Assembly: GCA_034428435.1 (NCBI GenBank)
Contig: DAOUHY010000121.1
Coordinates: 16,159-80,158 of the forward strand
DNA length: 64,000 nt
DNA from: Bin5 sp034428435
Lineage (GTDB): Bacteria; Chloroflexota; Anaerolineae; Caldilineales; Caldilineaceae
Reading direction: 5' to 3'
The number at the start of each line of letters is the position of its first letter. Positions within the stretch are counted from its first letter, which is position 1. Positions 1-7,903 of this stretch are shown here, one piece after another. The notes beneath the pieces were generated by a model. The model ran no database searches. It worked only from the letters and a program-made list of their open reading frames with translations, and had not been told where the DNA came from. A program made the position numbers and the translations under genes.

Positions 1-933
1 CCCAGTGCGGCCGCGAAAGGTCCCCGGCAAGTGTTGAAGCGGTAGCAGCTTTTCGTCGTACAGATCGTAGATGAAGAGTCCTTCGTGTTCCTCTGTTTTT
101 GTCTGGACAAGCAGTTTACTGCCATCGGGCGACCAGTCCAGAGGCAGAATCGATCCTCCGGCCAAAGGTATCTGTAGGTCGCGCCGGTCGTTGGTGCGCG
201 GGTCCCAAAGCAGAGGCTGCAACGCGCCGCTGGCGGTTGTTGTGGCAAGAAGCCGGTCATCACCACGAAGGGGCGAGAATTGGACGGGTTCAACACTGTA
301 ATCGAAGCCGTCCCACAGTTCAGCGACTTGCTCCCCCGACTTTGTGTCGAATACCAGAACAGTGTAGCGCCGGCTGTGGGGGGCGCGGTGCGTTGACTTG
401 ACTGCGAAAAGGCTTCCGTCATAGGAAAGGTGACAGGCCCAAGTCTCCTCCAGAGCCGTGTAAACAAGCTTTGGCGCAGAAGGTACTCCGTCCGAATCCA
501 GAGCGATGCAGTAGAACCAGTAGCGACCGTTGTAGACGGCGTCGAAGGCGAGGCAGGCGCCGTCGCGGCTGATATCGAAGCCGCGCAAGGTATACGGTGT
601 CAGTTCGGGCGTCAGGTCTTCGACCGGTCCTCCAACGAAAGGTACGCGGACAATGTGACCTAGCTCGCTGCCCTTGTCGTCCTTCAGGTAGTAGAGATAG
701 TCGCCGCCGGGTCCGAGCCAACCATAGGAAGGTGTATCATCCTCGGGCAGAAGGGGCCGAAAGTCGCCAGAGGCAGTGTTCCAGGCGAAAACTCGTTTTG
801 TTGGACCGTCCAAGCTGGCATGGACGAGTCCACGCGACGGGTTGTTTGGGGCAACATAGACGTATCCCAAGCTGCTGCAGCGGAATCGTTGCCGCCATGG
901 CGCGTTGTCCTCAAGCTGTAGTGGGGAATTCAT
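1..933 (-). CDS. S9-family (prolyl oligopeptidase-like) peptidase, N-terminal part, cut by window edge
   Basis: An open frame of 311 codons begins with ATG at 933 and runs without a stop to base 1, so the 3' end of the gene lies outside the window. The protein starts MNSPLQLEDNAPWRQRF and consists of repeated short blades with motifs such as SRDGACLAF, SYDGSLFAV and SPDGSKLLV, each followed by an aromatic or hydrophobic strand. This is the pattern of the seven-bladed beta-propeller found ahead of the alpha/beta-hydrolase domain in S9 peptidases (acylaminoacyl-peptidase / DPP4 type). The catalytic Ser-Asp-His domain would lie beyond the edge, so peptidase function is inferred from the propeller alone; another WD40/TolB-like propeller protein is possible. 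No signal peptide is seen, suggesting a cytoplasmic enzyme. Confidence 0.7.
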   Translation of the reverse strand, partial: MNSPLQLEDNAPWRQRFRCSSLGYVYVAPNNPSRGLVHASLDGPTKRVFAWNTASGDFRPLLPEDDTPSYGWLGPGGDYLYYLKDDKGSELGHIVRVPFVGGPVEDLTPELTPYTLRGFDISRDGACLAFDAVYNGRYWFYCIALDSDGVPSAPKLVYTALEETWACHLSYDGSLFAVKSTHRAPHSRRYTVLVFDTKSGEQVAELWDGFDYSVEPVQFSPLRGDDRLLATTTASGALQPLLWDPRTNDRRDLQIPLAGGSILPLDWSPDGSKLLVQTKTEEHEGLFIYDLYDEKLLPLQHLPGTFRGRTG

Positions 934-1600
934 AGGTTATCCGTAATTGCTAAGCTACGTTCTGTGTGTGCAGTGTGTGCGGTCTGTCTGGGCGGAATGG
1001 ACCGTCTGTGCTTCTTTAGCGGGCTCGCGATGGTCATAGCAGTGAACGTTTGGGTATATGCGGGAGTTGCCCGGCCTGTCTTGCCTGTGCTGGCACCTGC
1101 TCGGAATCTGCCAAGTCGCGGGGTGGGGGGTGGAAGCCCGGCCGCCGCGGGACGACAACGTCAGATTAGCCACACACTCTGTGCGGCGCGGACAGGAGAG
1201 GGGGCGTTGCGGGGGCGGAGCCCCCGCACAAGGGAGGGCCGAATAGGCCCGACCGCCCAGAGAATCGAGGAGCGAGGAGAGAGAAAACTTCGCTCGCCTC
1301 GTCCGGCGTCGCGCACTGAACTAGCCATAGTAGCTATGGTTATACAATTATTTGTGAGGGTCTCCTGACCCGGACATGCGGTCAGCGAATTCCGGCGTCG
1401 ACTCAGGTCCTTCTCCTTTGTTCAGTTGGGTGTCCTGTCAGCAACTGGTGGAGCAGGCTATGTGAAGAATTGTACATGGGCTTGGAAACGCACGCAACGA
1501 AAACTTGCTACCTAAGCCCTGGCAGTTGATGCCTTACGAAGCAGATGCCATAATGGGAAGGATGAACCGAGAAATCAGAGACAAGAATTTGCCAGGCATC
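934..1600. other. Intergenic region without a supported gene
   Basis: This stretch separates the leftward peptidase from the rightward glycosyltransferase. Frames here are short and have arginine-rich, frame-shadow composition. It holds a remnant (about 958-1010) resembling 23417-23475 and the hairpin core repeat at 1195-1260. Divergent promoters are expected but no clear -35/-10 pair was seen. Confidence 0.6.
1195..1260 (+). repeat. Dispersed two-hairpin repeat, copy 1
   Basis: A roughly 66-bp block nearly identical to blocks at 6620-6685, 23760-23825 and 44273-44338. It contains a strong stem (gcgggggc-gga-gcccccgc) followed by a second inverted repeat around gggccgaataggccc. No coding potential. 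It sits in the intergenic gap between divergent genes, so it is unlikely to serve only as a terminator here. Confidence 0.9.
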
Positions 1601-3385
1601 ATGAGTAAACCCGGTGAGAGGTCGTATGTCCTGGCGATTACTCTTGTTGCCACCTTCCTGCGCTTTTACCTGATTGACGAGAAGAGCATCTGGCTGGATG
1701 AGTCCTTCAGCTTGTGGATTGCCCGCCAGAGTCTCTGGGAGGGTTGGCGCTGGCTTATTGAGGTGGACCAGCATCCGCCACTCTATTACAGCCTGTTGCA
1801 TTTTTGGATACAGCTTTTCGGATCTCTGGAAGGTGCTGTACGAACGATGTCAGCTCTTCTGTCCGTGTTGACCATTGCGGTGTTTTACGCCGCGTGCCGC
1901 CGCCTGCTCGACGGTACAACAGCAGCCATCGCCGTATTCATTCTGGCGGTTTCGCCTTTTCACGTGCAGTTCGCCCAGGAAACGCGAATGTATGCGCTGC
2001 TTACGCTCGAAGTGGCTTGCGTAATCTACTTCCTGGCGCGGTTGGTGACGAGCCCAGTCGCAGAGGGCAGAGACTGGGTCGGGCTTGCGGTTTCCCAGGC
2101 TTTGGTGATGCTGACCCACAATACGGCAGCGGTCTATCTGCCTGTTGCGCTGAACGCGGCGGCAGGGCTGATCTTTCTGCTCTTTCCCACCGGAGTTGGG
2201 GGTCGGGCCGGAGAGTGGGGACAAGAGGGAGAGAGGTCAGATGCAGTTGGGGACGGCGTGTCACTGGAAGGAAGCCCGGATGGAGAGGCGCCCTTGCAAG
2301 GCGGGGAAGCAAGGCAAACGACCGATGACGCCGGCGCGGACGCCTTCTGGAAGAACTGGGTCAGATTTCAGGTCTTGGCCGTCCTGTTGTGGCTGCCCTG
2401 GTCGGTGCCGTTCATCATACAGGTAATCGACGTGGGTTCAGGATTCTGGTTGCCACCTCCCTGGCCAGACCTGGTGCTGGATACTTTCCGAAACTTCCAT
2501 TTCGCCTTTCTTCCTTCGGGTTTGCCAGTGCGCCCCGTGTGGATGTGGGGCTATTCCTTCTTGGCTGTACTGGGGCTGGTCGGGCTGCTTTTCAAGTTTG
2601 GTCCGCCCTGGCATGAAAGGCGAGGGAGTAGGTGGGTGCGTCAAGTTGAGAGACGGGTGTTGCGTGATGGGGGTACGACGTCCCTTGATAGCGACAGGGT
2701 TGCAATTCTGATCGTGTGTCTCTTTCTCGTTCCACACATCGTGGCGTTGCTTGTAAGTATGCGCAGTCCTATTTATGCGGAACGGCCACTGATTTGGACG
2801 ACGCTGCCCTATTTTGTTCTCGTTTCCGCCGGAATTCGCGTCGTTGGCGGCCCTCTGAGACGGGGTGTGTCTGGCTTTCTCTCGCTTCGACGGGGGCCCA
2901 CCCTATCCGGACTCGTGTCCACCATAAGGCTTGGCGCCCTGCTGTTTCTCCTGGCGGCCATCCTTGGGCTCAGCAGTCTCTCTCTGAACGGATACTATTT
3001 CTGGTTTCAGAAAGAGGCCTGGGACGAAGCGGCTTCTCATATTGCGGAGCAGGTGCGCCCTGGAGAGATGATCGTTTTCAACGCCACCTGGGTACAGATT
3101 CCTTTCGCCTACTATTACGAACGATATGAACGCGACACTCTATTGAAAGGGTTGCCGGTGGACCTGTTTGACAGCGGGGAGCTGGAACCGACAATGGAGG
3201 AGGCCGACATTCCCCGGATCCAGGAGATTCTCGAGGGTCGAGACCGTGTCTGGCTCGTATATTCTCACAACTGGTACTCCGACCCGGATGGCATTATTCC
3301 CCGCGAGCTGGCCAAGATATTTGGGGAGTCGGAGCAGGCCGAGTTTGAGGGACTTCAGATTATCCTGTTTTCTGGCAGGCATTAG
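1601..3385 (+). CDS. GT-C membrane glycosyltransferase (GT39/ArnT-like)
   Basis: Polytopic membrane protein of 594 residues from the ATG at 1601. In-frame starts also exist at 1562 (ATG) and 1505 (TTG); 1601 is preferred because it leaves only a few residues before the first membrane helix. Near the N terminus, IWLDESFSLW matches the acidic motif in the first external loop of GT39/PMT-type enzymes. It is followed by DQHPPLYYSLLHFW and QETRMYAL, which recur in bacterial dolichyl-phosphate-mannose-mannosyltransferase-like proteins. These enzymes transfer a sugar from a polyprenyl-phosphate donor on the outer membrane face. About ten hydrophobic segments follow, with a soluble hydrophilic C-terminal tail of about 130 residues. 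A low-complexity insert with many Gly/Glu (about residues 190-240) interrupts the membrane part. Acceptor and sugar cannot be told. Confidence 0.82.
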   Translation: MSKPGERSYVLAITLVATFLRFYLIDEKSIWLDESFSLWIARQSLWEGWRWLIEVDQHPPLYYSLLHFWIQLFGSLEGAVRTMSALLSVLTIAVFYAACRRLLDGTTAAIAVFILAVSPFHVQFAQETRMYALLTLEVACVIYFLARLVTSPVAEGRDWVGLAVSQALVMLTHNTAAVYLPVALNAAAGLIFLLFPTGVGGRAGEWGQEGERSDAVGDGVSLEGSPDGEAPLQGGEARQTTDDAGADAFWKNWVRFQVLAVLLWLPWSVPFIIQVIDVGSGFWLPPPWPDLVLDTFRNFHFAFLPSGLPVRPVWMWGYSFLAVLGLVGLLFKFGPPWHERRGSRWVRQVERRVLRDGGTTSLDSDRVAILIVCLFLVPHIVALLVSMRSPIYAERPLIWTTLPYFVLVSAGIRVVGGPLRRGVSGFLSLRRGPTLSGLVSTIRLGALLFLLAAILGLSSLSLNGYYFWFQKEAWDEAASHIAEQVRPGEMIVFNATWVQIPFAYYYERYERDTLLKGLPVDLFDSGELEPTMEEADIPRIQEILEGRDRVWLVYSHNWYSDPDGIIPRELAKIFGESEQAEFEGLQIILFSGRH

Positions 3386-3491
3386 GACTCTTTGACGATT
3401 TTCTGACCTGGCACTCGCAGGCCCATATTGTAGTCATTTCACGAGGGACACGTTGTATCGCGAGGCCTCTACGGCCGTGTGGCTACAAAAA

Positions 3492-3520
3492 GGGCACCCA
3501 CAAGGGGTGCCCCTACGGGG
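3492..3520. repeat. gggcaccc hairpin, dispersed repeat (possible bidirectional terminator)
   Basis: Short inverted repeat gggcaccc / gggtgccc with the tail cctacgggg, between converging genes ending at 3385 (+) and 3533 (-). Near-identical units occur at 13345-13370 and 13419-13444, and a variant at 44151-44179. The position between convergent genes fits transcription termination, but there is no T-run. Confidence 0.6.
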
Positions 3521-3532
3521 TTGTGATGTCGC

Positions 3533-5053
3533 CTACGAGGTCAGTGGGCGCAGACGGCGCTGCTTCCCAAGGCCCCAGAAAAAGGCGATTCCCAAGAGAC
3601 ACAGAGTGGGGAGCCACTCCACAAGGCGCACCCAATCCAGGTCGTGCAGGTTTTCGGGGTCGATGTAGGTGACATAGGAGAGTGCTACGATTCCACTGAG
3701 CCAGAGCCAAGGAAGGGGTATGAGCCACAGTATCCTGGGCTCGTCGTCGCCGGGCGCCAGAATGGGAAGGAAGGGCATCAGTACCAGCAGATACCAGGGG
3801 TGAACTGTCGTTGCAAGAAGCAGGTAGCCGCCAAGAGGAACTGCCATCCAGCGGAGGGCCGCTCTCAAATCTGCTTTGAAGTGTCGGAACTGTCGCCACA
3901 CTCCCAGTAGCAGCAGAAACATCAGGAAGTAGGAGATTTCCTGGGCTTGCGCCATGGGATTGGCGATACCCATGCTTTCAAGCCAGTTTTCCAGCCAGCG
4001 GAACAGACCGCTATTGAAATTCCACTGTGCGTTGTAGATGCGTAGTGCGCCGAAGAGGCCCCGCCCGTCGCGCTCGCCGCTCAGACCCCAGCCAGCTCTC
4101 AGTGCCGGCGACACCAGCATCCCAATCGTCAGATAACCGTACAGCAGACGGCTACCCCAGTTCCAACGCCACCAGAATATTGGAGTCAGAAGAACGGGGA
4201 TCAGCTTGGTCAGTGTAGCCAGTGCCAGGAGAGCGGGCGCCAGTAAAGAGAATGAAGGTCTCCCAGAATCTGAAATTGACTTCCCCACTGGGCGAGCATC
4301 GCCTCTTGCGGTTGCAGAACTTACCATCGCGTAGACCGCCGTCATGGTCAGGAGTACCATCAGTGCATCGACGTGTGCACCCTGGGCAGTCTCCACAACC
4401 ACAAGCGGGTTCCACAGGTAGATCAGCAGTCGATGGGAGGGTAACCCGACGGTAGCCAGCAGCCTGGAGAGTATGAACGCGGTTCCCAGATCGAAGAGAA
4501 CGGCGGCGACCTGAAAGGAGTCGGGGTCCAGAGGGTAGAAGAGGGCGATGACGGCGAAGAACCATTGCGCGGCAGGCATATAGGGGCTTGCCATCCAGGC
4601 ATGATTGGCCTGGGACCGAAACGGTACATCAAGCCAGTCCAACTGAGATGCATCAATGGGGTAGGCATAGGGACTTACACCGTTGGCTGTGACGTAACCA
4701 TCCCACATATAGCGGAAGACATCGGAAGACAGAGTGGGGAATGTTTGGAGCAGAAGCCACCTGAAAAGGCAGCCCCCAATCCAGATCCACACCAGCAGGT
4801 AGAACTTCCTGACACTGGAATGCGACTTGGCGCCTGCCAGGCCACGGCTGTGCCACCATCTCTCAAGCCAGAAAATCGAGATAGCGTAGGCGACAAACGC
4901 CAGACCAAACCATACGAGAAACTCCGCAACCTCGGTCGTACCCAGGTTCCCGTGGCGAATCTGCATGGAGACCATGCCGCCATAGGCCAGGGTCGAGAGT
5001 AGCAGGAGGGAGAGAGGGGCAGACGAGGACCTCAGACGTGTCATTCTGGTCAT
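3533..5053 (-). CDS. GT-C mannosyltransferase-like membrane protein (GT87/DUF2029 type)
   Basis: 506-residue polytopic membrane protein. After a first membrane helix and a second pair, the loop SSDVFRYMWDGYVTANG followed by SPYAYPIDA resembles the first external loop of polyprenol-phosphate-dependent mannosyltransferases, with its acidic residue and the RY.WDG..... NG..PY pattern. QGAHVDAL later also recurs in this group. About twelve hydrophobic segments are visible. The start codon overlaps the stop of the upstream ADP-ribosylglycohydrolase gene in the sequence ATGA (5050-5053), indicating translational coupling; a second ATG three codons in is possible. It converges with the other GT-C gene at 1601-3385, so the locus may build a cell-surface glycan or glycolipid. 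The sugar is inferred from family only. Confidence 0.78.
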   Translation of the reverse strand: MTRMTRLRSSSAPLSLLLLSTLAYGGMVSMQIRHGNLGTTEVAEFLVWFGLAFVAYAISIFWLERWWHSRGLAGAKSHSSVRKFYLLVWIWIGGCLFRWLLLQTFPTLSSDVFRYMWDGYVTANGVSPYAYPIDASQLDWLDVPFRSQANHAWMASPYMPAAQWFFAVIALFYPLDPDSFQVAAVLFDLGTAFILSRLLATVGLPSHRLLIYLWNPLVVVETAQGAHVDALMVLLTMTAVYAMVSSATARGDARPVGKSISDSGRPSFSLLAPALLALATLTKLIPVLLTPIFWWRWNWGSRLLYGYLTIGMLVSPALRAGWGLSGERDGRGLFGALRIYNAQWNFNSGLFRWLENWLESMGIANPMAQAQEISYFLMFLLLLGVWRQFRHFKADLRAALRWMAVPLGGYLLLATTVHPWYLLVLMPFLPILAPGDDEPRILWLIPLPWLWLSGIVALSYVTYIDPENLHDLDWVRLVEWLPTLCLLGIAFFWGLGKQRRLRPLTS

Positions 5054-6201
5054 CGGCCCCGGGGCGACGGCGATTGGGCGGGAATTCTGTATACACTCTG
5101 TAGTGTGGTGCCACCCGAGTTGGAGATCAATGCCTCCGCCAGATTCTGTGTCCTGACGGCGAACTGGGTAACGGTGTCGTAGCGGGGCAGATCACCGGTG
5201 ACGTCTTCATTGAAGTAGATGTCGGTACTGTTGGCTATGGCTTCGGGCAGCCCGTTGTAGCCGTGAATCAATCCGAGCAGGCCGGCAGCGGTGGCCATGG
5301 TGTTGTCGGCGTCCCAGCCGGCCAGCGCAGCGATCTCGATTGTGCGGAGAATGTCACTCTCTCCATAGAGAAGGGCCATAACTGTGACGGCAAAGTTTAC
5401 ACGCGAGGCCCACCACATCGGGTCGGTGTCGTACTCGTCTCGGATAAGCTGACGCGTCAGGCGCCAGTCCCCAGGATTCTCCCGATGCCATAGCACCACA
5501 TTGTCCACGATGGGGGCGATGATGGCTTCGTCTTCGGTCAGTTGGCGTGCAGCGGCGATCAGAACTGGAACGTCATCTTCAAAGAAGGCAAGGCTGTAGA
5601 GCGCGGCGAAGAAGACGCTGGCCTCGACCGCGGGTCCGCTGTTGGTGACCTGGGCGAATCGTTTTGCGTAAGTCGAGGCGACTGCCGGCATCCCCGGAGC
5701 CAACATACCGAACAGCTCGGTCTGCAGCTGGGCGTCGATGGACCAGGCTCCATCGGGGTTGTTCTCGGCGTTGCCTGTCTCTGGGGGAAGGAATCCTTCG
5801 TCCATCAGGTCGCGGGCGCGGCGCGTTGATACCCAGATATCGTGATTCAGATGATCGACCCATTCCAGGCGAATCTCTTCGGCAGTGGGATCGAGTCCGT
5901 GCGTTTCCAGAATGTGGAGGTCGACCCATTCGACGTGTGTATCGTCGTCGGTCGACCACTCTTCGAGGAGGGGGGGCGAGAATGATCCTGGCGGCCCCGG
6001 CTCATCGATGTAGACGCCTTGCAGATCAAGGCCGGCGTGGTTAGCAAACATAGTCGCCTTCCACGCACCGTAGACCTTGTCGAAATAGTTGTCTGCTGAA
6101 ATTGTCTGAAACTGCGGGGCAGGCTCCGGACGAGTCAGGCCGACCAATACAACGATGATCAGCCAGATTGCAGCGGCAAGGAAGATCCTTCGCCTTTCCA
6201 T
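5050..6201 (-). CDS. Secreted or membrane-anchored ADP-ribosylglycohydrolase family protein
   Basis: 383 residues. Residues 6-22 form a single hydrophobic segment without a lipobox, so the protein is probably exported and anchored or released. The YFDKVYGAWKATMFANHAG start of the fold is followed by STDDDT (83-88) and, near the C terminus, GWDADNTMATAAG (about 295). These Asp residues are the two clusters that bind the binuclear Mg2+ site in ADP-ribosylglycohydrolase/DraG proteins. Family members remove ADP-ribose from arginine or act on related N- and O-glycosidic bonds. An extracytoplasmic location makes classical DraG regulation unlikely, and a sugar-nucleoside or glycan substrate is possible. 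It is the first gene of a two-gene unit with the downstream mannosyltransferase-like gene (4-base ATGA overlap). Confidence 0.85.
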   Translation of the reverse strand: MERRRIFLAAAIWLIIVVLVGLTRPEPAPQFQTISADNYFDKVYGAWKATMFANHAGLDLQGVYIDEPGPPGSFSPPLLEEWSTDDDTHVEWVDLHILETHGLDPTAEEIRLEWVDHLNHDIWVSTRRARDLMDEGFLPPETGNAENNPDGAWSIDAQLQTELFGMLAPGMPAVASTYAKRFAQVTNSGPAVEASVFFAALYSLAFFEDDVPVLIAAARQLTEDEAIIAPIVDNVVLWHRENPGDWRLTRQLIRDEYDTDPMWWASRVNFAVTVMALLYGESDILRTIEIAALAGWDADNTMATAAGLLGLIHGYNGLPEAIANSTDIYFNEDVTGDLPRYDTVTQFAVRTQNLAEALISNSGGTTLQSVYRIPAQSPSPRGR

Positions 6202-6293
6202 TGGTAGATTCCCGGACTAGACACAAAGCGACTGAAGGTGTCATGGCAGTATACCTGAACATGAATGCCCAGAAAACCTGGAGGCGAATTGGC

Positions 6294-6315
6294 GGGTGCA
6301 TCGCAGATTTTTTGA
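6294..6315 (+). repeat. ggtgcatc(c/g)cag motif followed by a T-run
   Basis: The unit gggtgcatcgcagatttttt is nearly identical to 63872-63894 at the right edge, which precedes a gene start running off the window. Related cores occur at 6405, 6782 (inverted), 23491 and 44451 (inverted). It may be a solo end of an insertion element. Confidence 0.45.
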
Positions 6316-6404
6316 AAGACCCGTCTGACCAGCGTTGAATCCAGCCTGGTCAATGATTCAACTCTACTTGGCGGTTAATGGTTTGGGAGACACACTGCGC
6401 GAAG

Positions 6405-6686
6405 GGGTTCATCCCAGATTTGGGGTGGGAACAGTTTGGCGGAGAATCAGTGCCAGCGGCGGCTGAAATTGTTTGCCGACTTTTGGGAGAGTGCGAAGGC
6501 AGGCACAAGGACGGCACGTACGGGTGTTTGAGGGGGACTGGCGGGATCTGGTCTGGCTAAACACGTTCGATTAGGCACCTGTTACAAATATCGACACCCG
6601 GTCGACCAGGCATGTTGTAGGAGAGGGGGCGTTGCGGGGGCGGAGCCCCCGCACAAGGGAGGGCCGAATAGGCCCGACCGCCCAGA
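6405..6686 (+). repeat. Composite dispersed repeat, copy 2
   Basis: Extended form of the repeat: a ggttcatcccagatttggggtggga head, a middle part with gcaggcacaagg and tggtctggct, then cacctgttac.aatatcgacacc, gcatgttgtagg and the two-hairpin core (6620-6685). The same order of blocks is seen in 23417-23826 and, partly, in 44123-44338. Downstream is a cagtggtcagtggtca tract with a counterpart after copy 3. Confidence 0.85.
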
Positions 6687-6819
6687 ACTCCAGTGGTCAG
6701 TGGTCAGAGACGGCGCTTATTCTGGAGGAAACTGGAATGGGAACTAACAATGGCTTGGGTGCCTCCAGAGGTATGCGACTGTTCACCCCCATTTTGGGAT
6801 GCACCCACTGTCACTCTGC

Positions 6820-7257
6820 TTATTCCCTCGCCGTCAAGGAAGGGTGATAGTATGTTGCAGCGATGGCCAGTGCTGCGGCAAGGGCCAGTATCCCTGGCGC
6901 CAAAAGGGGGTTGGCCCCGTGAAGTGTATCCGACAGCAGGACGGAAAAGGTTGCGTTGGGACGGATCTCCCTGGCGAATTCCAGATTGTGTTCGACGTGC
7001 TCAAACAGGTCGAAGAGGCTGCCCACGAGCATGGCGCCCATTACGTACCGCAGTAACCTGAGAGTGACACGTTGTGGGCGGAGGAGCACAGCGGCAATCG
7101 CGGCCGCGCCAAGACCGCAGAGGTAAAACGGTATCAGCTGAGGAATGCTGCCCGTATGTTCCTCCAGCCACAACTCGATGACCGAGGCTACGCAGCATAG
7201 GCCGGCGGTCAGCAGAAGGAAGGTTCGAAAGCGGCTTAGCAGGATTTCTGAACTCAT
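6820..7257 (-). CDS. Small membrane protein of unknown function
   Basis: 145 residues with about four hydrophobic segments (near 11-30, 41-60, 70-88 and 113-135), predicted to be in the cytoplasmic membrane. I recognise no family. A conserved-looking loop, GSLFDLFEHVEHN, contains several acidic and histidine residues and could bind metal, but this is conjecture. The ATG at 7257 lies 4 bases after the stop of the ComEA-like gene, so it is the last gene of the leftward export operon. A supporting or envelope role is possible by association only. Confidence 0.65.
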   Translation of the reverse strand: MSSEILLSRFRTFLLLTAGLCCVASVIELWLEEHTGSIPQLIPFYLCGLGAAAIAAVLLRPQRVTLRLLRYVMGAMLVGSLFDLFEHVEHNLEFAREIRPNATFSVLLSDTLHGANPLLAPGILALAAALAIAATYYHPSLTARE

Positions 7258-7261
7258 GGCA

Positions 7262-7822
7262 TCACTTGTTCAAGTACAGTCCGGCTACCTCAAGCTGGTC
7301 CTGATCGAGGTGTTCTGAAAGCGCTGTCAAAAAGGCATCGTTCGATGCAAAAGGACGGGCCGCCTTGAGTAGTTCGGCAATGGCGTCGTCCACACCAGGA
7401 ATCTGTTTGAGAGTCTCGGCGTCGGAGTCGTTAGTGCAAACCGGAACATAGATGTATTGCTCATAGAAGGTCACTTGGGCATCGTCGACATATTTGCCTA
7501 TCTCGCGTCGAAACTGCTGAATGCTAACGTAAGGCTGGTACTCAAAGAACTCCCGGACCATTCGAGACCCGAAGTCTGGGATCGTATCCAGAAGCTCGTC
7601 TCTTGTCATGTGGTTGAGATTGATCTTTTCGAGTGTAAGGGTTGCGTCGTCAGGGGTTTCTTCCGTTGTGGACGTCTCATTTGACGTGCCGGCTGACTGC
7701 TCGGACTGGGAAGGACAAGGCGCCCCCTGCAGGGGCGCGGCGCCTGGGCATGCACTTAGTACCAGTGTGACCAGGATCAGGGACAGTCCAATAAGGGTTA
7801 CTTTCTTAGCTGGGGGATTCAT
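7262..7822 (-). CDS. Helix-hairpin-helix (ComEA-like) lipoprotein
   Basis: 186 residues. A lipoprotein signal ends in LVLSAC (Cys about 24), followed by a Ser/Thr/Glu-rich linker. Two helix-hairpin-helix-like units follow: KINLNHMTRDELLDTIPDFG, which matches the INLN.A....L..IPGIG pattern of ComEA/DUF655 domains, and DAETLKQIPGVDDAIAELL. ComEA-type HhH domains bind DNA without sequence specificity during uptake; many secreted family members have other or unknown roles. It sits between the MacB-like permease (start 9229) and the small membrane protein, within an export operon rather than beside comEC, so a DNA-uptake role is doubtful. Confidence 0.72.
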   Translation of the reverse strand: MNPPAKKVTLIGLSLILVTLVLSACPGAAPLQGAPCPSQSEQSAGTSNETSTTEETPDDATLTLEKINLNHMTRDELLDTIPDFGSRMVREFFEYQPYVSIQQFRREIGKYVDDAQVTFYEQYIYVPVCTNDSDAETLKQIPGVDDAIAELLKAARPFASNDAFLTALSEHLDQDQLEVAGLYLNK

Positions 7823-7903
7823 TGCGCGAAAAATCCTGTTTTTGAATTGGAGTGGTCCGGGACCATTAGGGACCGGACGCCTCGAAGAAAACTTGACAGA
7901 GGT

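Larger units (their letters stand above)
6202..6819. other. Repeat-bearing intergenic region without a supported gene
   Basis: No convincing reading frame. It carries the ggtgcatc motif (6294-6315), the composite repeat copy 2 (6405-6686) and an inverted copy of the ggtgcatccca motif (6782-6807), which suggests accumulated remnants of small mobile or REP-like elements. Confidence 0.7.
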
